Source: Legionellaceae bacterium
Lineage (GTDB): Bacteria > Pseudomonadota > Gammaproteobacteria > Legionellales > Legionellaceae
Assembly: GCA_947473535.1 (NCBI GenBank)
Contig: CANJFK010000039.1
Coordinates: 1 to 7,316 of the forward strand
Direction of reading: 5' to 3'
Length of the DNA stretch: 7,316 nt
Shown: positions 1 to 4,384 of the stretch, piece by piece
Position numbering within the stretch: position 1 is the stretch's first letter
How the letters are laid out: each line of letters opens with the position of its first letter
Notes under the pieces: generated by a model
The model's input: only the letters and a program-made list of their open reading frames with translations
Database searches by the model: none
What the model was told of the DNA's origin: nothing
Made by a program: the position numbers and the translations under genes

Positions 1-13
1 GATTTGAGCATAT

Positions 14-41
14 GTAGGTTGAGCCTACGGAGCCAACCTAC
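14..41. repeat. Short palindromic hairpin, REP-like
   Basis: GTAGGTTG (14-21) and CAACCTAC (34-41) are perfect 8-bp inverted arms around a 12-nt loop. The arm sequence resembles the GTAGGTTGGG-type intergenic repeats I know from many proteobacterial genomes, so this may be a short or degenerate member of such a family. That family link is recollection, not a search result. No T-tract follows, so it does not look like an intrinsic terminator. It lies only 14 bp from the window edge, so its relation to the gene upstream cannot be seen. Confidence 0.5.
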
Positions 42-48
42 GAAAATC

Positions 49-248
49 CACGGATTGCTTGATTCAATGGCGCTACTTTAAGCCAAAATTTTGATGTAGC
101 CTGGATGAAGCGTAGCGTAATCCGGGAGCAGGGCCTGTGTGAGGCATCGTTTCCCGGATTACGCTACGCTTCATCCAGGCTACATTTAATGTTAATTTTA
201 GATAAAAAAATTAAGGTAGTGCCATTAGTGACACGGATTACTTGATTC
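49..248. repeat. 17-bp near-direct repeat pair bracketing the inverted repeat
   Basis: CACGGATTGCTTGATTC at 49-65 recurs as CACGGATTACTTGATTC at 232-248, matching at 16 of 17 positions with a 183-bp period. The two copies bracket the 34-bp inverted repeat (94-185), but not tightly: 28 and 46 bp separate them from its arms. The downstream copy contains the proposed coaX -35 hexamer (242-247). It may record a local duplication or insertion. The copies are too far from the palindrome to be a clean target-site duplication. Confidence 0.55.
94..185. repeat. Perfect 34-bp inverted repeat (intergenic palindromic element)
   Basis: Positions 94-127 are the exact reverse complement of 152-185, with a 24-nt loop (128-151). 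Each arm contains the core GTAGCCTGGATGAAGCG followed by TAGCGTAATCCGGGA. A diverged single arm (28 of 33 matches to 96-128) occurs at 2278-2310, so this is a repeat family and not a one-off hairpin. I recognise this core as a dispersed non-coding repeat in several gammaproteobacterial genomes; copy number in this genome cannot be seen here. A transcript across it would form a very stable hairpin able to stall exonucleases or insulate coaX from the upstream gene. No oligo-U run follows, so a classical terminator is not indicated. Confidence 0.9.
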
Positions 249-270
249 TCTTCTTCACTCCTTTTACTAT
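242..270 (+). promoter_or_regulatory. Possible sigma70-type promoter for coaX
   Basis: TTGATT (242-247, 4 of 6 to the -35 consensus) lies 17 bp before TACTAT (265-270, 4 of 6 to the -10 consensus). Transcription would begin near 277 and leave a leader of about 20 nt before the ATG at 299. The spacing is ideal but both hexamers are moderate, so this is a plausible rather than strong call. If correct, it rules out translation from the in-frame TTG at 242, which lies inside the -35 box. Confidence 0.4.
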
Positions 271-298
271 CAGCTTTTTATCCTATCGAGTGTTATTC

Positions 299-1066
299 AT
301 GATGCTTTGTATTGATGTTGGCAATTCTCATATCTACGGTGGCGTATTCGACGGAGAGGAAATCTGCTTGCGATTTCGTCATACATCTAAAGTGAGCACG
401 TCGGATGAGTTGGGTATTTTTCTGAAAAGTGTACTTCGTGAGAATAACTGTGATCCCAGTGTGATCCGTGCCATCGCTATTTGTTCGGTGGTACCACAGT
501 TGGATTATTCACTGCGCGCGGCTTGCATCAAATATTTTTCTGTTGAGCCATTTTTCCTGCAAGCCGGGGTAAAAACAGGACTAAATATTAAATACCGCAA
601 TCCGGTGGACGTTGGTGCGGATCGCATTGCTAATGCAATCGCGGCGACGCATCGTTTTCTCGCGACGAATCTAATTATCATCGACTTTGGAACGGCAACC
701 ACTTTTTGTGTTATTAATGCGCAAAAAGCATACTTGGGCGGTGTCATTTTACCTGGTGTTCGTCTGGCGGTTGATGCGTTATCGACCAATACAGCAAAAT
801 TGCCTGCCGTAGAAATTATCAAAGTCGATCAGGTGGTAGGGCGTTCTACGATTGAAAGTATTCAATCTGGGGTATTTTATGGCGCATTGGGCGCGTGTCG
901 TGAGTTAATTCATCGGATTAAAAAAGAAGCCTTTGCTGGGCAAGATGTTTTGGTGCTAGCAACGGGTGGATTTGCTTCGCTGTTTGATAAACAAGGGATT
1001 TACGATCAGCATCTTCCTGATTTAGTGCTGCAAGGTGTTCGTCTAGCAGCTGAAATGAATGTTTGA
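299..1066 (+). CDS. coaX: Type III pantothenate kinase
   Basis: CoaX phosphorylates pantothenate to 4'-phosphopantothenate with ATP, the first committed step of coenzyme A synthesis, in the cytoplasm. The type III family belongs to the ASKHA fold, needs a monovalent cation, and is typically not feedback-inhibited by CoA. The protein shows the family motifs in order: phosphate-binding DVGNS (residues 6-10), SVVP, the substrate-site GADRIANAIAA (from residue 106), the IIDFGTATT block with Asp129, LGGVILPG, SIQSGVFYG and ATGGFA. At 255 aa it has normal family length. I chose ATG 299, or the adjacent ATG 302, because the family begins just before the DVGNS strand. The longer frame from TTG 242 adds a hydrophobic stretch without a ribosome site and overlaps a possible promoter. 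A weak GAG lies at 288-290. coaX often sits beside birA, but here the upstream neighbour is not visible. No obvious intrinsic terminator follows. The function is secure; the exact start is less so. Confidence 0.95.
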   Translation: MMLCIDVGNSHIYGGVFDGEEICLRFRHTSKVSTSDELGIFLKSVLRENNCDPSVIRAIAICSVVPQLDYSLRAACIKYFSVEPFFLQAGVKTGLNIKYRNPVDVGADRIANAIAATHRFLATNLIIIDFGTATTFCVINAQKAYLGGVILPGVRLAVDALSTNTAKLPAVEIIKVDQVVGRSTIESIQSGVFYGALGACRELIHRIKKEAFAGQDVLVLATGGFASLFDKQGIYDQHLPDLVLQGVRLAAEMNV

Positions 1067-1093
1067 TTGATAAGCCTCGGGAGCTGAATAAAT

Positions 1094-1122
1094 TTGATAT
1101 ATTTTATGTCATCATGTATAAT
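1094..1122 (+). promoter_or_regulatory. Strong sigma70-type promoter for the 366-aa ORFan
   Basis: TTGATA (1094-1099, 5 of 6) is separated by exactly 17 bp from a perfect TATAAT (1117-1122). Predicted transcription start is about 1129, giving a leader of about 35 nt to GTG 1164. This is the best promoter match in the window. It lies only 28 bp after the coaX stop codon, so the ORFan probably has its own transcript rather than depending on coaX. It also excludes the in-frame TTG at 1125 as the translation start, since that codon would fall upstream of the first transcribed base. Confidence 0.75.
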
Positions 1123-1151
1123 AATTGAATACAATTGAAGTTGATACTACC

Positions 1152-1155
1152 GGAG
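1152..1155 (+). promoter_or_regulatory. Ribosome binding site that fixes the ORFan start
   Basis: GGAG at 1152-1155 stands 8 nt before GTG 1164, an ideal Shine-Dalgarno spacing. The competing upstream start, TTG 1125, has only AT-rich sequence before it. The next in-frame ATG (1218) has no comparable site. This supports a GTG start. Confidence 0.7.
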
Positions 1156-1163
1156 ATGATCTC

Positions 1164-2264
1164 GTGAAATACACACAAGTGATATTAGCATTGCCAGAGG
1201 TAGATGGCGATGAAACAATGGACGTCGTATATGCAAGAACACTTGAAACGCTCACTGACGCTATGGCGACTGACGCTATGGCGACTGAGGTGAAGAGGCT
1301 TGACGATGACGAGGATGCTGCTGCTGACTTTTTTTCAGACGATGAGGAGCACCAAGGCCGCCGTGTGAACCGCAGAGCTGGCGCTCCTGATGCCGCTCCT
1401 GATGCCGCACACCTAAACCCAAATGATTCCATGTATGATGACCCGTCGGTACAAATGCCGATGGATAAAAACAAATTGTCAATTGATGAAGACGACGTTC
1501 TTTTTGCACACCCAAACCCAAATCATGCCATGGATGATGACCTGTCGGTACAAATGCCGATGGATGAAGACGAAGCTCTTTATCGAAAAGAATTGCATCG
1601 ATTGATACAACAATTACTCAGCGACGCAGCATTACTTGCTGAGCCTATATTGAACAAAGTGGCGAATCTTGGTGAAGGTGAGGTGCTCACCGACGAAGAC
1701 GATGATGCGCTCGCCATCCTGAACCACGTGTATTATCACTGTGAGGTTCTTCTTCGTCGCCCAGACCATGCTGAGTATGATCCAGAAGTTGTTCGCGAAA
1801 GCGCAGAGCAGTTGGCTATCCTGTCTCAATTGGTGTCTGGTTTCGAATCCGTTAATTGGCAGCGTTTTGGTAAATTTTTAGGTCTTGTTGCTGTTGTTGC
1901 GGTGCTGGGCGTCATGGCAGTTACGCCTATTGGCGGTGCCAGTTTGGTGACGTTCCTTGGTGGACTCGCGTTGCACGGTATGGCATTGGCTGTTGCAACG
2001 TATGTGCCTCTTGCGGGAGCGGTAATTGCGGGCACAAGCGGCTTTTTTGCTGACAAAAAAGGCAAGAAACCTACGGGTTTGTCCAAATCTATCCTTGAGG
2101 TTTCGAAAAATGTACCAGAAGAAGACGATGACCCGACGGCGTTGAATGCTGCCAACTTGGACGATCGGAATGCTGATTTTGCAAAAAGTAAGCGGCGACC
2201 GAATGTTGATAAAGCAGAGGAAAATGGCGACCTTGATGATGCCGCGTCTGTTCATTCATATTGA
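1164..2264 (+). CDS. Unrecognised acidic repeat-bearing membrane protein, possible secreted effector
   Basis: I do not recognise this 366-aa protein. Residues 1-140 are acidic and low in complexity, with three in-frame tandem repeats: DAMAT twice (32-41), APDA twice (74-81), and a 21-residue unit containing SVQMPMD (83-103 and 116-136). Residues 140-230 look helical and soluble, with a second acidic run TDEDDDA (176-182). Residues 238-296 are hydrophobic, enough for two or three membrane passes, bracketed by basic residues (WQRFGK before, DKKGKK after), which suggests a hairpin with both tails on the same side. The C-terminal 70 residues are charged and end in an acidic stretch plus SVHSY. 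There is no signal peptide. It has its own promoter and ribosome site, and sits alone between two housekeeping loci. Charged tails around a membrane hairpin, with an acidic C-terminus, fit Dot/Icm effectors of Legionella-like bacteria, but this is inference. A structural or envelope protein is also possible. Confidence 0.8.
   Translation: MKYTQVILALPEVDGDETMDVVYARTLETLTDAMATDAMATEVKRLDDDEDAAADFFSDDEEHQGRRVNRRAGAPDAAPDAAHLNPNDSMYDDPSVQMPMDKNKLSIDEDDVLFAHPNPNHAMDDDLSVQMPMDEDEALYRKELHRLIQQLLSDAALLAEPILNKVANLGEGEVLTDEDDDALAILNHVYYHCEVLLRRPDHAEYDPEVVRESAEQLAILSQLVSGFESVNWQRFGKFLGLVAVVAVLGVMAVTPIGGASLVTFLGGLALHGMALAVATYVPLAGAVIAGTSGFFADKKGKKPTGLSKSILEVSKNVPEEDDDPTALNAANLDDRNADFAKSKRRPNVDKAEENGDLDDAASVHSY
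1254..1286 (+). repeat. 15-bp perfect tandem repeat within the ORFan
   Basis: GACGCTATGGCGACT occurs at 1257-1271 and again at 1272-1286 with no mismatch. The repeat is preceded by ACT and followed by GA, so just over two periods are present. It encodes DAMAT twice and keeps the frame. Perfect identity suggests a recent slippage duplication. Confidence 0.9.
1383..1406 (+). repeat. 12-bp perfect tandem repeat within the ORFan
   Basis: GCTCCTGATGCC is present at 1383-1394 and 1395-1406, encoding APDA twice. It is in frame and exact, and ends 3 bp before the first copy of the 63-bp repeat, so repeat expansion is concentrated in this part of the gene. Confidence 0.9.
1410..1571 (+). repeat. Two diverged 63-bp in-frame repeats, 99 bp apart
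   Basis: Positions 1410-1472 and 1509-1571 match at 56 of 63 bases. Each encodes a 21-residue unit starting with H-x-NPN and carrying a strictly kept SVQMPMD; a 12-residue non-repeated linker (1473-1508) separates them. All but one of the 7 differences change the amino acid, mostly to other polar or acidic residues, while the SVQMPMD core is unchanged. This could be a duplicated short motif for binding a partner or simply an older slippage product. Confidence 0.85.
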
Positions 2265-2277
2265 ATAATAACCCCAA

Positions 2278-2310
2278 GTAGCCTGGATGGAACGCAGTGC
2301 AATCCGGGAG
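2278..2310. repeat. Diverged single arm of the 34-bp palindromic element
   Basis: GTAGCCTGGATGGAACGCAG and the following 13 bases match 96-128 at 28 of 33 positions. The matching right arm is not intact: only a short CCCAGGATAC-like segment (2350-2359) resembles the expected end. It begins 13 bp after the ORFan stop codon, so two members of the same family bracket coaX and the ORFan. Confidence 0.75.
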
Positions 2311-2315
2311 GCTCG

Positions 2316-2364
2316 ACGTATTGAATCCTGGGTTGCTGCTCTGCCCGCACCCAGGATACGACGT
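2316..2364. other. Stem-loop after the ORFan
   Basis: ATCCTGGGT (2325-2333) pairs perfectly with ACCCAGGAT (2349-2357). GC (2335-2336) with GC (2347-2348) extends the stem past a one-base bulge, and ACGT (2316-2319) with ACGT (2361-2364) could close an outer helix. The following bases are GTCAAAACG, with no T-tract, so this is not a classical intrinsic terminator, although it may shield the 3' end of the ORFan transcript. It may be the remains of the right half of the adjacent repeat. Confidence 0.5.
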
Positions 2365-2548
2365 GTCAAAACGATGAACAACCTAAACATTCCAACCGAA
2401 ATTCCCCTTTCTTTGTAACTGCTCATACGTCAATGTCATGGTAGCACCAACTAAGTTAGTATATAATCCACTCGGTAAAAATTAAGAGCACTCCGTGCGA
2501 TATTAATCACAGCTCCTCATTATTTTTAACAAAAAACAGCATTTTGGC

Positions 2549-2578
2549 TTGACGCTTGGGAAAATGTGTTTCTATAGT
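2549..2578 (+). promoter_or_regulatory. Putative mra promoter of the dcw cluster
   Basis: TTGACG (2549-2554, 5 of 6) is followed after 18 bp by TATAGT (2573-2578, 5 of 6). Reading the -10 as CTATAG one base earlier gives a 17-bp spacer. Transcription would start near 2585, leaving an AT-rich leader of about 67 nt before mraZ. In E. coli the Pmra promoter at this place drives the first genes of the cluster, and position and strength here fit that role. Confidence 0.65.
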
Positions 2579-2607
2579 GTATAAAAGTGGTTTAAAATAA
2601 TAAAAAA

Positions 2608-2623
2608 GTGGAGAATTGTGGGT
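2608..2623 (+). promoter_or_regulatory. Candidate MraZ operator (10-bp-spaced GTGGR boxes)
   Basis: GTGGA (2608-2612) and GTGGG (2618-2622) repeat with exactly 10-bp periodicity, separated by GAATT. MraZ proteins are known to bind TGGGN direct repeats separated by 5 nt just downstream of their own promoter. The next position in register (2629) reads TGTTT, so a third box would be degenerate. A further AGTGG at 2586-2590 is one base out of register. The boxes lie about 23-38 nt after the predicted transcription start, consistent with autorepression. The second box has the consensus TGGGN, while the first differs at one base. Confidence 0.6.
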
Positions 2624-2651
2624 AAACTTGTTTACTTACAAAAAATAAATT

Positions 2652-3110
2652 ATGTTTCGCGGAATTAATGCAATCAACATTGATGGAAAAGGCCGTCTTG
2701 CCGTACCAACGCGATATCGTGATGCGTTAGGTGAGCAAGCCGGCGCGTCGCTTGTTGTGACTATTGATACGGAAGAAACGTGTTTACTGCTTTATCCAGC
2801 GGTACAGTGGCAAATAATTGAAGATAATTTGCAGCGATTGCCAAGTTTTAATGCAGCAGCTCGACGGATCCAACGCTTACTGATTGGTCACGCCACTGAT
2901 GTAGAACTGGATAGTCATGGGCGGTTATTGTTGCCGCCGCTTTTACGTGATTATGCGCGCCTTGATAAGCATGTGGTCATGATAGGGCAAGGTAACAAAT
3001 TTGAGATTTGGGATGAGGGATTATGGCAATCCAGACGCGAGCAGTGGCTGGAAGATGAAGCATCAAATGTTGATGGGTTGCCCGATGAAATGAAAACGTT
3101 TTCTTTGTGA
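2652..3110 (+). CDS. mraZ: Transcriptional regulator MraZ
   Basis: MraZ is a DNA-binding protein made of two AbrB/SpoVT-like swapped-hairpin halves that forms a large ring and autoregulates the dcw cluster; in E. coli it acts mainly as a repressor. Both halves are visible: DGKGRLAVPTRYR at residues 11-23 and DSHGRLLLPPLLR at 87-99, each with the family D-x-x-GR signature. At 152 aa it equals the E. coli length. The N-terminus MFRG is the conserved family start, so ATG 2652 is secure even though no Shine-Dalgarno sequence is visible in the AT-rich bases just upstream. It is the first gene of the cluster, lies 12 bp before rsmH, and is preceded by boxes matching its own binding pattern. The C-terminal tail after about residue 143 is variable in the family. 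Confidence 0.97.
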   Translation: MFRGINAINIDGKGRLAVPTRYRDALGEQAGASLVVTIDTEETCLLLYPAVQWQIIEDNLQRLPSFNAAARRIQRLLIGHATDVELDSHGRLLLPPLLRDYARLDKHVVMIGQGNKFEIWDEGLWQSRREQWLEDEASNVDGLPDEMKTFSL

Positions 3111-3122
3111 TGAAACCTAATT

Positions 3123-4049
3123 ATGACTACACACACATCCGTTTTATTACAAGAGTCAGTCGACGGTCTAGCGATTAAGCCAGATGGCATTTATGTGGAC
3201 GGAACATTCGGTCGTGGCGGGCACACACGAGCCATTTTGCAACAGTTAAATCAAGCCGGGCAAGTCATTGCTATTGATAAAGATTTGGAAGCCGTGGACT
3301 ATGCTAAGCAGCATTTTTCGGACGATCCGCGCTTTAAAATGGTTCATGGATCGTTTGCTAAATTGAGTGAATTTGCTCGAGAGCTCGGTGTATACGGCCA
3401 GATTAATGGCATTTTGCTCGATCTTGGTATGTCGTCGCCACAAATAGATAATCCCGCGCGGGGCTTTAGTTTTATGCAAGAAGGCCCATTGGATATGCGC
3501 ATGGATTTAAGTCAGGACCTGAGTGCTGCACGTTTTGTGAATCAAGCCGACGCGACGGAGATGGCAACCGTGTTCAAACACTATGGTGAGGAGCGCTTTG
3601 CTGGGCGAATTGCGCGTGCCATTGTAGAAGCGAGGAGCGTTGCGCCCATTTTGACGACCGCTATATTAGCTGAAATTGTTAAAGCAGCTAATCCTAAATG
3701 GGAAAAACATAAACACCCAGCAACCCGCGTATTTCAGGCGATCCGAATTCATATTAATCAAGAATTAACGGATTTGACTGCTGTTTTAAAGCAATGTGTA
3801 GGTGCGCTCGCGGTTGGAGGGCGTTTAGTGATTATCAGCTTTCATTCGTTGGAGGATAGGATCGTTAAACAATTTATGCGTGCAGAAGAGCAGGGTATTC
3901 AACCGCCACTTGGCGTGCCGGTGAGAGCCATTGATATTAAAACTTATTTTAAACGAGTGGGTAAGGCGATTAAACCACACGAAATCGAAGTTCGGCAAAA
4001 CGTACGTTCTCGTAGTGCTGTCCTTCGAATAGGAGAAAAAATAGCATGA
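3123..4049 (+). CDS. rsmH: 16S rRNA (cytosine(1402)-N(4))-methyltransferase RsmH
   Basis: RsmH (formerly MraW) uses S-adenosylmethionine to N4-methylate C1402 in the decoding centre of 16S rRNA; with RsmI this gives m4Cm1402 and tunes start-codon choice and fidelity. The 308-aa protein is close to the usual length of about 313. Visible motifs are the SAM-binding loop [10 protein letters not shown] (25-34), AIDKD (50-54) for the ribose-binding acidic residue, [13 protein letters not shown] (97-109), GFSF and GPLDMRMD, then [13 protein letters not shown] and [12 protein letters not shown] in the C-terminal half. It starts 12 bp after mraZ with only a weak ribosome site, and its stop codon overlaps the ftsL start. 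It is a soluble cytoplasmic enzyme placed in the wall cluster by conserved gene order rather than pathway. No key motif is missing. Confidence 0.98.
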   Translation: MTTHTSVLLQESVDGLAIKPDGIYVDGTFGRGGHTRAILQQLNQAGQVIAIDKDLEAVDYAKQHFSDDPRFKMVHGSFAKLSEFARELGVYGQINGILLDLGMSSPQIDNPARGFSFMQEGPLDMRMDLSQDLSAARFVNQADATEMATVFKHYGEERFAGRIARAIVEARSVAPILTTAILAEIVKAANPKWEKHKHPATRVFQAIRIHINQELTDLTAVLKQCVGALAVGGRLVIISFHSLEDRIVKQFMRAEEQGIQPPLGVPVRAIDIKTYFKRVGKAIKPHEIEVRQNVRSRSAVLRIGEKIA

Positions 4050-4384
4050 ATGCTGCAGCGAGAAATATCAACCAGAGTGATTTTTTTCACGGACAATTAG
4101 GAGACATGCGTTTGTCAAGGCAGATTTGCATGCAATTAGCGTTGTTGCTGATTGTGCTTCTGAGTGCATTGGCGGTAGTCTATGTCACTAATTTACATCG
4201 AATGGCACTAAGCCAATTAGAGTATTCAGAGCAACAGGGCCATCAATTACAGTTGCAATGGGGACAATTGTTGCTTGAGCAAGCAAGCCTTGCTACACCA
4301 TCGAGGGTGCAGCAATTAGCTGAAGACAAGTTACACATGGTTTTGCCTGTTGATAAACAGACCTATGTTCTGCGTGTGCGATGA
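4046..4384 (+). CDS. ftsL: Cell division protein FtsL
   Basis: FtsL is a small bitopic inner-membrane protein that forms the FtsQLB complex and helps activate the FtsWI septal synthase. The 112-aa product has a short cytoplasmic N-terminus, one membrane segment at about residues 29-48, and a periplasmic helix with Leu/Gln heptads (about 50-85) suited to coiled-coil pairing with FtsB. The family block [19 protein letters not shown] followed by AEDKLHM..P identifies it despite low overall conservation. ATG 4046 overlaps the rsmH stop as ATGA and has AGGAG at 4031-4035, 10 nt upstream. A second AGGAG at 4099-4103 lies only 2 nt before ATG 4106, too close to be a better start. The gene ends in another ATGA overlap with ftsI, so the three genes are probably translationally coupled. 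Confidence 0.95.
   Translation: MNAAARNINQSDFFHGQLGDMRLSRQICMQLALLLIVLLSALAVVYVTNLHRMALSQLEYSEQQGHQLQLQWGQLLLEQASLATPSRVQQLAEDKLHMVLPVDKQTYVLRVR

Larger units (their letters stand above)
2265..2651. other. 387-bp intergenic region upstream of the dcw cluster
   Basis: No convincing gene is present. The left part (2278-2364) holds a diverged repeat arm and a stem-loop. The right part (2549-2623) holds the putative mra promoter and operator boxes. The middle (about 2368-2545) is AT-rich; I see only minor motifs there: an 11-bp palindrome ACTAAGTTAGT at 2450-2460, an isolated TATAAT at 2462-2467 with no matching -35, and a 4-bp hairpin GCAC/GTGC at 2488-2498. I assign no function to these. Confidence 0.7.

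Noticed and set aside
94..185. Insertion sequence or MITE
   Set aside because: The loop is only 24 nt, there is no coding capacity, and no target-site duplication directly abuts the arms. Kept as a palindromic repeat instead.
94..199. Intrinsic terminator of the upstream gene
   Set aside because: The hairpin is far longer than usual and is followed by TTAATGTTAATTTT rather than a continuous T-run; a minor AT hairpin (192-199/207-214) is also too weak.
242..298. N-terminal extension of CoaX from TTG 242
   Set aside because: It adds 19 hydrophobic residues before the conserved DVGNS strand, has no ribosome site, and overlaps a possible promoter; ATG 299/302 fits the family.
1112..1474. Minus-strand open frame of 120 codons, serine-rich
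   Set aside because: Antisense to the ORFan; its serine and alanine runs mirror the GAT/GAC/GCC-rich acidic codons. No promoter or ribosome site was noticed.
1423..1605. Plus-strand 60-codon frame with a repeated YKCRW segment
   Set aside because: A shifted reading of the same 63-bp DNA repeat inside the larger gene, which has a better start site and promoter.
1826..2255. Two overlapping minus-strand frames of 109 and 125 codons
   Set aside because: Antisense to the hydrophobic and tail regions of the ORFan; no independent start signals or recognisable protein features.
2450..2467. Promoter with TATAAT at 2462-2467 beside palindrome ACTAAGTTAGT
   Set aside because: No acceptable -35 hexamer at 16-18 bp upstream, and a better promoter lies closer to mraZ.
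4106..4384. Alternative shorter FtsL from ATG 4106 with AGGAG at 4099
   Set aside because: Only 2 nt separate the AGGAG from the ATG, and the 4046 start has its own AGGAG and the typical ATGA overlap with rsmH.
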